Positions 27,201 through 36,348 of a DNA stretch of 45,281 nucleotides are shown here, one piece after another; the first letter of the stretch is position 1; every line of letters begins with the position of its first letter. The position numbers and the translations under genes were made by a program. The notes beneath the pieces were generated by a model. It ran no database searches. It was given only the letters and a program-made list of their open reading frames with translations, and was not told where the DNA came from. This DNA is from Verrucomicrobiales bacterium (lineage in GTDB: Bacteria > Verrucomicrobiota > Verrucomicrobiia > Verrucomicrobiales > DEV007): positions 1 to 45,281 of the forward strand of contig JARGOD010000039.1 of assembly GCA_029210205.1 (NCBI GenBank), given 5' to 3'.

Positions 27201-27302
27201 GACTCGCCGCCAACTCAGTCAAAAGATGTCGCTTCCGCTGCGGCTTGGGCTCAGGTCGCGAGAACTATCCTGAATGCCTACGAAACTACGGCCCGAAATT
27301 AA
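24267..27302 (+). CDS. PSCyt1-DUF1549-DUF1553 cytochrome-type protein
   Basis: A large exported protein of the PVC-specific architecture: planctomycete cytochrome C domain, then DUF1549 (PSCyt2), then DUF1553 (PSD1). The 1011 residues open with a signal peptide ([18 protein letters not shown]). A heme-c motif Cys33-Phe-Ala-Cys36-His37 comes in [28 protein letters not shown]. A second CxxCH (316-320, CAQCH) lies in the typical [14 protein letters not shown]. DUF1553 markers are [15 protein letters not shown] and [15 protein letters not shown]. The function is not established; it is thought to be linked to periplasmic oxidation in polysaccharide use. The next gene starts 20 bases after its stop. 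Confidence 0.92.
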   Translation: [1011 protein letters not shown]

Positions 27303-27322
27303 GAGCTCCTACCCCGGTTTCC

Positions 27323-28732
27323 ATGAATTCAGATTTTCCCACTCAAGTTTCCCGACGGGCCTTTCTTAATCAGGCGAGCGTTGGTCTCGGGGCGACGTCA
27401 CTCACTCATCAACTCTTCGCCGAAGCGGGAATAGAGCAGCGCTGGTCGGGCGCGGTCGAGCCTCATCATGTTGCCAAAGCGAAGCGCGTTATCTTTCTCT
27501 GCATGGCCGGTGGCCCTTCTCATCTTGAGACGCTCGACTACAAGCCGGAGCTTGCAAAAATGGACGGCAAGCCGATGCCGGCATCATTCACCGATGGGCA
27601 ACCGATTGCGCAGCTTCAAGGGAAAGCGCTAAACTGCATGGGGCCTCAGCATGGCTTCCGTCAGTATGGGGAGTCCGGTCAGATGATCTCTGATGTTCTC
27701 CCAAATATTGCAAAGCTCGCTGATGACATCGCGATTGTGAAGTCGATGAGCACGATGCAGATCAATCATGATCCGGCCCACACTTTCATGAACACGGGGA
27801 CGCAGATTTCGGGCCGACCTTGCATGGGCTCATGGATAAATTATGGGCTTGGTAGTGAGTCTGAGGACCTTCCCGGTTTTGTTGTTCTGACTTCTGTAGG
27901 TGGCGGCCAGAGCCAGCCGATCGCAGCTCGCCAGTGGCACAGCGGGTTTCTTCCAAGCCGCTTTCAGGGTGTGCAGTTTCATTCGAAGGGGGACCCTGTG
28001 CTCTATGTCGGTAATCCGAAAGGGGTAAGCCGCGCGGCGCAGCGGAATGTCGTCGACGGCGCTAATGCTCTCAATCGCCTTCGCAATGGAACGATTGTAA
28101 ATCCTGAGATCGAAACCAAGATCGCGCAGTATGAAATGGCTTTCAAGATGCAAGCTAGCGTCCCTGAATTAGTGGATTTGTCAGGAGAGCCAAAGCACAT
28201 TCTCGATATGTATGGTGCGGTACCCGGGGACGGTTCCTTCGCGAGTAACTGTCTCCTCGCTCGCCGCCTCGCCGAGCGTGGGGTCCGCTTTATTCATCTT
28301 TATCATCGTGGGTGGGATCACCATAGCAACGTGAAGAGCGGCGTGGAAAATACAGCGGCGCTTGTGGATCGCGGGAGCTGGGCCCTCGTCGAGGACTTAA
28401 AGCAACGTGATATGCTGAAAGATACTCTAGTCGTTTGGGGAGGAGAATTTGGGCGCACCCCGATGGCCCAGGGAACGGGTCGTGATCATCACATCAAAGG
28501 CTTCTCCATCTGGATGGCTGGAGGCGGTGTCAAAGGTGGGCTCTCCTACGGTGCGACCGACGAGATGGGTTACAATGCGGTTGAAAAGGAAGTCAGTGTC
28601 CATGATTTTCACGCGACGATGCTGCATCTGTTAGGTATTGACCATCACCGATTTTCCTACCCTTTCCAGGGGCTTGATGTCAGGCTAACCGGCGTCGAAA
28701 AGTGCCGGGTGGTGAAAGAGCTGCTTGCCTGA
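27323..28732 (+). CDS. DUF1501-domain protein with Tat signal
   Basis: A predicted Tat-exported member of the alkaline-phosphatase-like superfamily that pairs with DUF1553 proteins throughout PVC. I chose the ATG at 27323 (469 aa) because it places the twin-arginine SRRAFLNQASVGLGATSL at the N-terminus; the frame is open further upstream, inside the previous gene. DUF1501 landmarks are VIFLCMAGGPSHLETLDYKP, RFIHLYHRGWDHHSN and WGGEFGRTPMAQGTGRDHH. The function is unassigned. It sits 20 bases after the DUF1553 gene and 34 before the heme-binding dehydrogenase fragment, which suggests one transcript. Confidence 0.93.
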   Translation: MNSDFPTQVSRRAFLNQASVGLGATSLTHQLFAEAGIEQRWSGAVEPHHVAKAKRVIFLCMAGGPSHLETLDYKPELAKMDGKPMPASFTDGQPIAQLQGKALNCMGPQHGFRQYGESGQMISDVLPNIAKLADDIAIVKSMSTMQINHDPAHTFMNTGTQISGRPCMGSWINYGLGSESEDLPGFVVLTSVGGGQSQPIAARQWHSGFLPSRFQGVQFHSKGDPVLYVGNPKGVSRAAQRNVVDGANALNRLRNGTIVNPEIETKIAQYEMAFKMQASVPELVDLSGEPKHILDMYGAVPGDGSFASNCLLARRLAERGVRFIHLYHRGWDHHSNVKSGVENTAALVDRGSWALVEDLKQRDMLKDTLVVWGGEFGRTPMAQGTGRDHHIKGFSIWMAGGGVKGGLSYGATDEMGYNAVEKEVSVHDFHATMLHLLGIDHHRFSYPFQGLDVRLTGVEKCRVVKELLA

Positions 28733-28766
28733 CTCGACTACTTTGATTCAACTTTCTGTTTTTGTG

Positions 28767-28892
28767 ATGAAGAAACCAACTCTCTCTCTGGCACTCGCTG
28801 CTGGACTTATTCTGCCTGCATTTTCCGCTGAGGTGAAAATGTATGAATCAACCGGAACCCTCCCGTATCTCTCAGTCGAAGAGAGAGTCTAA
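28767..28892 (+). pseudogene. Detached 5' end (signal peptide) of the heme-binding dehydrogenase
   Basis: An ATG at 28767 opens a signal peptide, MKKPTLSLALAAGLILPAFS, then AEVKMYESTGTLPYLSVEERV and a stop at 28890. The main dehydrogenase frame is two positions off. Reading one fewer AG unit in the repeat at 28880-28887 would join YLSVEE directly to [17 protein letters not shown], which is the usual N-terminus of the family. I therefore read this as the broken-off start of the gene that continues to 31333. Confidence 0.7.
28880..28887 (+). repeat. (AG)4 tract, site of the apparent two-base expansion
   Basis: AGAGAGAG lies at the point where the signal-peptide frame must change to the enzyme frame. 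Three units would keep the gene in frame; four put it out. Slippage in such dinucleotide tracts is known. A sequencing or assembly error would look the same. Confidence 0.6.
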
Positions 28893-28933
28893 AGACCTTT
28901 GATCTTCCAGAGGGCTATCGACTCGAGCCTGTC

Positions 28934-31333
28934 GTGACCGAGCCTGAGATTGCTGAACCCGTTGTCTGTGCCTTTGACGGAAACGGCCGTCTCTATGTCG
29001 TGGAGATGCGGACCTACATGCAGGATGCTGACGCTACCGGAGAGAACGAACCGACGAGTCGTGTCTCGCGCCATGAAGATACGAATGGCGATGGAGTCAT
29101 GGACAGACACACGGTTTTTGCCGACGACCTTCTCCTGCCCCGCATGGTTCTTCCACTCGATGACCGGGTTTTAATTGGAGAAACAAACACGCTCGACATT
29201 TACTGCTACCGCGACACCGATGGCGACGGCGTTTCAGACGAGAAAACGCTCTGGTATGAAGGCGGGCCTCGCGGCGGCAATATGGAGCACCAGCCCAGCG
29301 GCCTGATCTGGTCGATGGATAACTGGATTTATACGACCTACAATGCCTTTCGCCTTCGTCACAATCCCAATGGGCTTGCGCACAAAGAGGCAACCGCACC
29401 CAATGGCGGGCAGTGGGGGCTCTGTCAGGACGATCACGGAAAGCCCTGGTATGTGAATGCGGGGGGCGAGCGTGGCCCCCTCAATTTTCAGCAGCCGATC
29501 GTCTACGGAGCGTTGAATGTCGCGGATCAGTTTCCGATCGATTACCGCGAGGTGTTTCCTCTCGTTGGGATTCCTGACGTCCAGGGTGGAACGAAGCGGT
29601 TCCGCCCTGACAATCACACCTTAAATCATTTCACGGCGACCTGCGGTGAGGAGCTTTTTCGCGGAGACCGGCTTCCTGAGGATCTGCGGGGTGACCTGTT
29701 TTTTTCCGAACCGGTGGGGCGACTGATCCGCCGCAGCAAGGTCGAGATTCGAGACGGCATTACCTTCCTTGAGAATGCGCATCCCGGTAGTGAGTTCATT
29801 CGCTCCACGGATCCCAACTTTCGCGCCATGCACATGGTCAATGCACCGGACGGTACGCTCTACATTGTCGACATGTATCGAGGTATTATTCAGCAGGGAA
29901 ACTGGACTAAGCCGGGTAGCTATCTGCGAGAGGTGATCGACGAATATGGATTTGCCAAAAATATTCAGCGTGGCCGGATTTACCGTCTTGCGCACAAAGA
30001 CTTCGAGCCCGGGCCACAGCCCCGCATGCTCGATGAAACGCCCGGCGAGTTGGTCGCTCACCTCGAGCATCCGAACGGATGGTGGCGGGATACCGCGCAG
30101 AAGCTTCTCGTGCTTAGCGGAGATCAATCAGTCGCCCCGGCGCTGGAGGCCGTCGCCCGGGAAAGCGAGAGTGATCTCGCGAGGATGCATGCAATCTGGA
30201 CTCTCGAAGGAATTGGAAGCCTGACGCCAGAGTTTATCCGGGAGAAGCTGAAGGACGAGCATGCGTCAGTTCGACGAGCCGCGATCCGGGCCAGCGAAAC
30301 GCTGATCAAAGCGGGACAGAAAGATCTGACCAACGACCTCCTCGCGATGGCTGGTGATGCAGATGAGAATGTCGTGATTCAAAGTTTGCTCACTGCAAAG
30401 CTGCTGAAGTTTGATGGGTTTGAAGACCTGATCACTGACACATCGGCGAATAGCGCTAGTCGCGGGGTCAAGGAGTTCGGGAAACAGATGCTGTCCGGCG
30501 GATCTAAAGACCTGCCCAAAATGACACCCGAGGAGCTCTCCCAGTATAAAGAAGGAAAGACGATTTACGCCTCGCTCTGCTTTGCTTGTCATGGTGAGGA
30601 CGGTAAGGGAATGGCTATTCCGGGTGGAGAGCATTCTCTTCTCGCTCCGTCGCTGGTTGATTCTCCCATCATTCACGGGCACCGGGCGCTCGCGACCAAG
30701 GTCGTGCTCCACGGCATGACGGGTACATCGAACGGGAAGACTTACCCGGGGGAAATGATCTCAATGGGGTCCAACGGGGATGCTTGGGTCGCCGATGTGC
30801 TGTCCTACATTCGGAACAGTTTTGGAAACCAATTGGGATTTGTGAGCGAGGCGGAAGTAAAACAGATTCGTGAAGAGAACGCCGAACGCACGTCACCCTG
30901 GACGGAAGAGGAACTGCTCGCCAGTGTGCCCAATGCGATCCCGGACCGGTCGGGTTGGAAGCTCAGCGCCAGCCATGGAGTCAAAGATATCGGCAACGCT
31001 ATTGATGGAGACCTGGCCACTCGTTTCACGACAGGTCAAAGCATGAAGCCGGGGATGTGGGTTCAGGTTGAGTTGCCTCAGGCCACCGAAATCTCGGGAC
31101 TAATTCTCGATGCGGCAAAGTCCCGCAATGACTACCCGAGGGGGTGTGAAGTGCAGCTCTCCACCGACGGGGAAACCTGGAGTGAAGCGATCAAGCGACC
31201 AGAGGAGAAGAATCCCAAAGTCGTCCTCGAATTTCCGGAGCAGGAGGCAAAATACATTCGGATCATGCAGACGGGTGAGCATCGGCTCTACTGGTCGATT
31301 CACGATCTACAGATTCTGCAGGCGGCGCGGTAA
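28934..31333 (+). CDS. PVC-type heme-binding dehydrogenase body (beta-propeller, HEAT, cytochrome c, F5/8-type domain), apparently frameshifted
   Basis: An exported quinoprotein-like dehydrogenase seen widely in PVC bacteria. N-terminal beta-propeller sequence includes [17 protein letters not shown] and [23 protein letters not shown]-like repeats follow (about 30031-30330). A cytochrome c domain with CFACH at 30578-30592 comes next, then a discoidin/F5-8-type carbohydrate-binding-like domain at the end (about 30948-31320). The GTG at 28934 is only the first start codon in this frame. The frame is open back to 28847 and carries family sequence upstream of 28934, so it is not the natural start. 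The expected Met and signal peptide lie at 28767 in another frame. Without repair, the body would lack export and heme attachment. Confidence 0.85.
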   Translation: MTEPEIAEPVVCAFDGNGRLYVVEMRTYMQDADATGENEPTSRVSRHEDTNGDGVMDRHTVFADDLLLPRMVLPLDDRVLIGETNTLDIYCYRDTDGDGVSDEKTLWYEGGPRGGNMEHQPSGLIWSMDNWIYTTYNAFRLRHNPNGLAHKEATAPNGGQWGLCQDDHGKPWYVNAGGERGPLNFQQPIVYGALNVADQFPIDYREVFPLVGIPDVQGGTKRFRPDNHTLNHFTATCGEELFRGDRLPEDLRGDLFFSEPVGRLIRRSKVEIRDGITFLENAHPGSEFIRSTDPNFRAMHMVNAPDGTLYIVDMYRGIIQQGNWTKPGSYLREVIDEYGFAKNIQRGRIYRLAHKDFEPGPQPRMLDETPGELVAHLEHPNGWWRDTAQKLLVLSGDQSVAPALEAVARESESDLARMHAIWTLEGIGSLTPEFIREKLKDEHASVRRAAIRASETLIKAGQKDLTNDLLAMAGDADENVVIQSLLTAKLLKFDGFEDLITDTSANSASRGVKEFGKQMLSGGSKDLPKMTPEELSQYKEGKTIYASLCFACHGEDGKGMAIPGGEHSLLAPSLVDSPIIHGHRALATKVVLHGMTGTSNGKTYPGEMISMGSNGDAWVADVLSYIRNSFGNQLGFVSEAEVKQIREENAERTSPWTEEELLASVPNAIPDRSGWKLSASHGVKDIGNAIDGDLATRFTTGQSMKPGMWVQVELPQATEISGLILDAAKSRNDYPRGCEVQLSTDGETWSEAIKRPEEKNPKVVLEFPEQEAKYIRIMQTGEHRLYWSIHDLQILQAAR

Positions 31334-31336
31334 CTT

Positions 31337-31408
31337 CATTGCGGTCAGCGATTGTCCAAATAGCGGGGCCGATTCCATACCCTCAGGGAATTGGAGGCTA
31401 CCGCAGTG
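31337..31408 (+). other. Structured intergenic region (nested stems) before the double sulfatase
   Basis: CATTGCGGT (31337-31345) pairs with ACCGCAGTG (31400-31408) over nine positions, one of them a G-U. Inside lie TCCA/TGGA (31355-31358 with 31392-31395) and ATTCC/GGAAT (31372-31376 with 31387-31391). The fold fills most of the 95-base gap between the dehydrogenase and the sulfatase. It could be an attenuator, a processing site or chance. No U-run follows. Confidence 0.3.
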
Positions 31409-31428
31409 CTCCAGCGCATTGTTATCCC

Positions 31429-34400
31429 ATGAAATTCCTGACTTTTACTTTCCTTTTTCTCTTCAGTCTTGTCATCGCTTCGCCGGGGTCAGAGACGAAG
31501 CCGAATGTCCTTTTCCTCGCAGTCGATGACATGAATGACTGGATCGGGTGCCTTGCTCATACCGCACCCTATGAAGGTCCCAGAGCCATTACGCCGAACC
31601 TCGATCGCCTCGCAGCGAGGGGAGTGAATTTCACCAATGCACACACCGCAGGTGTCTTTTGTGCTCCCAGCCGCGCTGCGATCTTTACCGGTCAATACGC
31701 CTCGACGACGGGTTGCTATGAGTCGGCGAACTATTTCGTCAACCGTCCCGAGATTGAAGGGCTGCAGACCACCTTTGCGAAAGCGGGCTACACCACGTTA
31801 GGGGCTGGAAAATTGTTTCACCATCCGGTCGGTGCGATCGATCAGCGGGACTGGACCGAATTCTTCCTGCGGACGCAGGAGCAACGCGAGAGCGGTTGGG
31901 CGCTCGATTCGTGGAGCGAGGGGACTCCTTTCCCTGAAACGTTTCCCGCCAGTCCCTACAACGAAGGCGAAAAAATCACCGGTGGTCTCTTTCTCGAATG
32001 GGCCGGGCTTTCCGACGATCAAGAGGAGCAAATGGCCGACACGATGCGGGTCAACTGGGCAGTCGAGCAGCTTCAGAAGGAGCACGAGAATCCCTTTTTT
32101 CTCGCCTGCGGGATCTATGCGCCTCACTACCCGAACTACTGTCCTCAGAAATACTTCGATCTCTATGATCGCGATGAAATCACATTGCCTAGCTATAAGG
32201 AGGACGATCTCGATGACTTTCCCCCGAAAGTCGCGAAGCAATATTCCCTCCGCATCAAAATTCGGCAGAAACTGGAAAAACTGGAGGCGGTAAAAGACTC
32301 CATTCACGGCTACCTCGCCTGCATCAGCTATGCCGATGCGATGATCGGGCGAGTGCTCGATGCGCTGGAGGCGAGTCCCTATTTTGACAATACCATCGTC
32401 GTGCTCTGGAGTGATCACGGTTATCACCTCGGCGAGAAAAACTGGGGCAAACACACCTTGTGGGAGCGAACCACAAACGTTCCCTTTCTCTGGGCGGGGC
32501 CGGGTGTCGCCGCGGACGAAAAAAGTGACGTCACCGTGAGTCTCATCGACATGTATCCCACTTTTGTCGAAATGTGTGGGCTGCCAGAGCCTCAGCAGGA
32601 TCTGGAAGGCACGTCACTGACCGCGACCCTTCGGGAGCCTGCCGCCGCCGCCGATCGGAATGTCTACCTTCCTCATGTGCGCCCCGGCGAGTTTGCGATC
32701 ATCAATCGCGACTGGCGCTACATCCGCTACGGGGAAGATGGCGAAGAACTCTATCATTTGCAGAATGATCCGCACGAGTGGAACAACCTGGCCGAAGACT
32801 CCATTCATGCAGATCAGGTCGAAGAGATGCGTGGCTTTGCGCCGGCAACTTTCGTGGAGCCCGAATTTAAGTTTAACTCGAAGAAGGATCTCGTCATCGA
32901 GGGGGACACCTATCGATGGGAGAAAGGCGAGGGTAACTACACGACACCTGAGAAGTATTTGCCTTATACTAATCCGCCCGGCGGAAAGGCTGCCTCTGCG
33001 ACCAAACCGGCACCGAAGGCGGGCAGCAAGCCGGGAGAAAATCTCGTCGTGAACGGCTCCTTTGAAGAGCTTCCCGAGGGAAGGCCCGCCTGGAAATCAG
33101 TGGACGCTAAGTATGAACGTTCCAGGGAACATCACGCTGACGGCGACTTTTCAATGGCCCTGAAGAGCTTCGGCGAGAAGGGGAATGCGATTCGTCAGTC
33201 CATTGCGATCGAACCCGGACGAAACTACGAAGTGTCGTTTCAGGTTTTCATCGAACCGGGATCGAAAGGGCGGGTGATCTTCGACACCTTCGATCAATTT
33301 GATGACGCTGCGCAGGTGGTCATTGATTCAGCGAAAGGTGGTGGCGAATGGATGTCGTTTTCGCGGCGCTTTAAAAGCGGTGAAGAGAATGAGGTGACGA
33401 TCCGGTTCTTTCCGGCTCCCGGATTTGAGGGGCGTTTCTTTATCGACCAAGTAGAGCTTCGCGATCCATCGGCAACGCCTGAATCAGCAGCGGGCGCGGC
33501 TCAGAAGGAGAAAGGAAATGGGAAGAACATTCTCTTCATTGTTTGCGACGACCTGAACACTCATGTGTCTCCGTCAGGCTATGATCCGATTCAAACTCCG
33601 ACCCTGGCGCAGTTCGCTTCAGAGTCGATGACCTTCCATCGGGCGTTCTGTCAGTATCCTGTGTGCGGTCCTTCGAGAGCCTCCTTTCTCAACGGGCTCT
33701 ATCCAGAGTCGAGCGGAGTGCTGAATAACACCGCCGACATTCGTGAGACACGGCCCGGGACGGTGTCGATGCCGCAGTTCTTCAAAGAGAATGGTTACTG
33801 GACTGCGAGCGTCGGTAAAGTCTTTCACTCGACACGTCACGAGCATGGGGAAGTGGCCTGGCATGAGCACCATCGCTTTGAAAACGATGAGCTTCCCGTG
33901 GTCACCGCTGCGCGTGAAGAGTTTCTCGCCGAGCATGGCTCGATCGAAGGCAAGCACCGCAAGGCGTGGAAGGAAGTCGAAAAGCAGGCGAAGTCCAAGC
34001 TCGATGCCCAGACTCCTCCGGGCTATGGGCGTAGTGGCCTGACCGATGCACAACACAAAGACGGCAAAAACGCCCGCCTCGTGGCGGAGTGGTTGCGGGA
34101 AGATGCGAGTGGTGATCGACCCTTCTTCATCGCCTGCGGTATTCAAAAGCCTCATGTGCCATTTCTGGCTCCCGACAAATACTTTGATCTCTATCCGCTC
34201 GATGGGATCACTTACTCCCCGGATCGACCGAATCTCTGGGAAACGATCCCATCCATGGCGATTTCGAAACGTTTCGAGGCCTTTGGGTTTGAGTTCAGCA
34301 AAGAGGACGATGCGCTCCGCCGCGAATACATGCAGGCCTATCACGCGTGCGTTTCCTTCATCGATGCCCAAATCAAATTGGTTTTCGACGCGTTGAAGGA

Positions 34401-34914
34401 AAGCGGTCAGCGGGAGGACACGATCGTGGTCTTCACCTCGGATCATGGCTATCACCTCGGCGATCACTTTCTCTGGGGGAAGGTGACGCTTTTTGATATC
34501 GGGGCCAAGGTGCCGTTTATCGTGCACGCGCCGGGGTTGACTCAGCCGGGAACGAACTCGGAAGCCATGGTTGAGCTAATCGATATTTATCCCACGCTGG
34601 CGGACCTCACCGGGTTGACCCCGCCGGATCATCTCCAGGGCACTTCGCTGAAATCGGTTCTTGGCCATCCGGAGCGGATTGGAAAGAAGAAGGTGGCATA
34701 CAGCGTCGTGAGTCGCGGGACGGAGCTTGGCTATGCGATTCGCAACCAGCGTTGGCGTTACGGGCAGTGGCCGAATGGCGAGGAACTCTACAACCTAACG
34801 AACGACCCGGAGGAAAAGATCAACCTCGCGGGGAAGGAAGCACAGCAGGAGCGTCTTAAGGAGTTTCGGGCGCTGCTTGAAGCGAAGAAGGTGGAGGCTT
34901 CCTCCCTCCGTTAA
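31429..34914 (+). CDS. Double Cys-type sulfatase with an internal carbohydrate-binding-like domain
   Basis: A 1161-residue exported protein predicted to remove two sulfate esters from a glycan. I chose the ATG at 31429, which opens a signal peptide ([20 protein letters not shown]). Sulfatase 1 (about 24-515) has metal motif VDDMND, formylglycine motif Cys78-Ala-Pro-Ser-Arg82 and [19 protein letters not shown] Pro/Ala/Lys linker leads to a beta-sandwich (about 537-679: [14 protein letters not shown] to [10 protein letters not shown]) like CBM4/9 or galactose-binding modules. Sulfatase 2 (about 699-1150) has CDDLN, Cys746-Gly-Pro-Ser-Arg750 and [20 protein letters not shown]. Both halves resemble iduronate-2-sulfatase-like S1 enzymes. 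Both active sites look intact. A glycosidase follows on the same strand. Confidence 0.9.
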   Translation: MKFLTFTFLFLFSLVIASPGSETKPNVLFLAVDDMNDWIGCLAHTAPYEGPRAITPNLDRLAARGVNFTNAHTAGVFCAPSRAAIFTGQYASTTGCYESANYFVNRPEIEGLQTTFAKAGYTTLGAGKLFHHPVGAIDQRDWTEFFLRTQEQRESGWALDSWSEGTPFPETFPASPYNEGEKITGGLFLEWAGLSDDQEEQMADTMRVNWAVEQLQKEHENPFFLACGIYAPHYPNYCPQKYFDLYDRDEITLPSYKEDDLDDFPPKVAKQYSLRIKIRQKLEKLEAVKDSIHGYLACISYADAMIGRVLDALEASPYFDNTIVVLWSDHGYHLGEKNWGKHTLWERTTNVPFLWAGPGVAADEKSDVTVSLIDMYPTFVEMCGLPEPQQDLEGTSLTATLREPAAAADRNVYLPHVRPGEFAIINRDWRYIRYGEDGEELYHLQNDPHEWNNLAEDSIHADQVEEMRGFAPATFVEPEFKFNSKKDLVIEGDTYRWEKGEGNYTTPEKYLPYTNPPGGKAASATKPAPKAGSKPGENLVVNGSFEELPEGRPAWKSVDAKYERSREHHADGDFSMALKSFGEKGNAIRQSIAIEPGRNYEVSFQVFIEPGSKGRVIFDTFDQFDDAAQVVIDSAKGGGEWMSFSRRFKSGEENEVTIRFFPAPGFEGRFFIDQVELRDPSATPESAAGAAQKEKGNGKNILFIVCDDLNTHVSPSGYDPIQTPTLAQFASESMTFHRAFCQYPVCGPSRASFLNGLYPESSGVLNNTADIRETRPGTVSMPQFFKENGYWTASVGKVFHSTRHEHGEVAWHEHHRFENDELPVVTAAREEFLAEHGSIEGKHRKAWKEVEKQAKSKLDAQTPPGYGRSGLTDAQHKDGKNARLVAEWLREDASGDRPFFIACGIQKPHVPFLAPDKYFDLYPLDGITYSPDRPNLWETIPSMAISKRFEAFGFEFSKEDDALRREYMQAYHACVSFIDAQIKLVFDALKESGQREDTIVVFTSDHGYHLGDHFLWGKVTLFDIGAKVPFIVHAPGLTQPGTNSEAMVELIDIYPTLADLTGLTPPDHLQGTSLKSVLGHPERIGKKKVAYSVVSRGTELGYAIRNQRWRYGQWPNGEELYNLTNDPEEKINLAGKEAQQERLKEFRALLEAKKVEASSLR

Positions 34915-34944
34915 ACAGGGTTGAGTGGGTGACCGAACCCTGTT
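34914..34944 (+). terminator. Perfect hairpin after the double sulfatase
   Basis: AACAGGGTT (34914-34922) pairs perfectly with AACCCTGTT (34936-34944) around a 13-base loop, starting at the last base of the sulfatase stop. The glycosidase begins only 17 bases later, so it may act as an attenuator or mRNA stabiliser rather than a full stop. No U-run follows. Confidence 0.5.
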
Positions 34945-34960
34945 AAGTCCCTTTCCAAAA

Positions 34961-36265
34961 ATGAAACGGTTCTCAATCTTCCTCCCTGTCCTGATTGTAT
35001 TGTTAGTGTCCGCTCAGGCGGAGACTCCTGTCTCTCGTGACGCAGCTTATGCGGTGCTCTCGCCGGCAGAGGTGATTGAGGGTGAGCGGAAGGCAAATCC
35101 TGAAGGCATCGATGGTCGGGTCGTGACTGGCTACCAGGGATGGTTCCGGGCGGAGGGTGATGGATCCGGAATGGGATTTCATCACTATGAAAAAAGGCAA
35201 CGGTTCGAGCCGGGGCATTGCACGATCGATCTCTGGCCTGATCTGTCAGAGTTCGATGAGGATGAAAAGTTCCCGACCCCGTTTCGTCATGCCGATGGGA
35301 GTGTTGCTCATGTCTTCAGTTCGATTCATCCGAAAACAGTGGATCGGCATTTCCAATGGATGGCGGACTACGGGATCGATGGTGCCTTCGTTCAGCGATT
35401 CGCGACGCACGGAGCGAGAGAACGACGGAACTGGCAGAGCTTGAAGTGGGAAAATGAAAAGCTCAAGCTGTGTCGGGACGCGGCGATGAAGCATAATCGT
35501 AGCTGGGTCCTGATGTATGACTTGTCAGGATTAAAGGATGATGATTTCACGCGTCTGGCCGAGGACTGGAAAAATCTTCGCCGCAAGATGCAGTTGGGAA
35601 CCGACCCGAATGATTCTGCGTATTTGCATCTGGACGGAAAACCGCTGGTCGCAATCTGGGGAGTGGGATTTGGCGATGATCGCGAGTATTCGCTGGAGAA
35701 GGCAGAGTGGTTCATTCGCCTCCTGAAACACAATCCGGAATGGGGCGGGATGAGTATCATGTTAGGCGTGCCCTACTTCTGGCGGGAACAGTCCCGGGAT
35801 GCGACGGATCACGAGCGGCTCCATGAAGTGTTGAAGCTGGCGGATATCATCAGCCCGTGGAGCGTCGGTCGGTATCGCGGAAAACCGGGAGAGATGGCGG
35901 AGGTGACCGCGCAACAGGCTGCAGATCGCGACTGGTGTGAGCCGAAAGGGATCAAAACGCTACCGGTGCTATTCCCGGGGTTCAGCTGGAAAAACCTTTA
36001 CGGGGAGGACGAAGAGGGGATCCCGCGTGAAAAAGGAAAGTTTCTTTGGAAGCAGTTTCAGGCGACGGCGGCGTCGGGGAATAATTCGGCTTATGTGGCC
36101 ATGTTTGATGAAATTGATGAAGGCACTGCGATCTTTAAGTGCACCAATGATCCCCCAACTGGGGCTTCCCAATTCGGAAGCTACGAAGGGCTGCCGTCGG
36201 ATCATTACCTCTGGCTGACAGGGGAAGGCGGGCGACTTCTCCGCGGGGAAGTGCCGTCGCGTTGA
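34961..36265 (+). CDS. Exported glycoside hydrolase family 71/99-like protein
   Basis: A predicted secreted glycosidase of the GH71/GH99-like group. That group includes endo-acting mannosidases, but substrates in bacteria vary. I chose the ATG at 34961 (434 aa, signal peptide MKRFSIFLPVLIVLLVSAQA) over a GTG at 34925. Family landmarks are VTGYQGWFRAEGDGSGMGF, a TIM-barrel-like series (GIDGAFVQRFA, RSWVLMYDLSG, KPLVAIWGVGFGD) and YVAMFDEIDEGTAIFKC near the end, which likely holds catalytic acids. It ends the five-gene sulfatase run and probably cuts the glycan that the double sulfatase desulfates. Confidence 0.82.
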   Translation: MKRFSIFLPVLIVLLVSAQAETPVSRDAAYAVLSPAEVIEGERKANPEGIDGRVVTGYQGWFRAEGDGSGMGFHHYEKRQRFEPGHCTIDLWPDLSEFDEDEKFPTPFRHADGSVAHVFSSIHPKTVDRHFQWMADYGIDGAFVQRFATHGARERRNWQSLKWENEKLKLCRDAAMKHNRSWVLMYDLSGLKDDDFTRLAEDWKNLRRKMQLGTDPNDSAYLHLDGKPLVAIWGVGFGDDREYSLEKAEWFIRLLKHNPEWGGMSIMLGVPYFWREQSRDATDHERLHEVLKLADIISPWSVGRYRGKPGEMAEVTAQQAADRDWCEPKGIKTLPVLFPGFSWKNLYGEDEEGIPREKGKFLWKQFQATAASGNNSAYVAMFDEIDEGTAIFKCTNDPPTGASQFGSYEGLPSDHYLWLTGEGGRLLRGEVPSR

Positions 36266-36348
36266 AGCTACCCGCGAATAATTGGCTTGGCGGCGGATGA
36301 ATTCTCATTAATGGTAGAACCACTGGAAAGTCTTCCATTCCCCATTTT

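Noticed and set aside
28743..28766. An intrinsic terminator between DUF1501 and the dehydrogenase
   Set aside because: The T-rich bases have no stem before them, so I treat the genes as one transcript.
31798..32454. 218-residue open frame opposite the first sulfatase half
   Set aside because: It is an antisense shadow of a well-supported coding region; the sequence is biased and unlike a protein family.
33619..34527. 302-residue open frame opposite the second sulfatase half
   Set aside because: It is an antisense shadow, with no start-site or family support.
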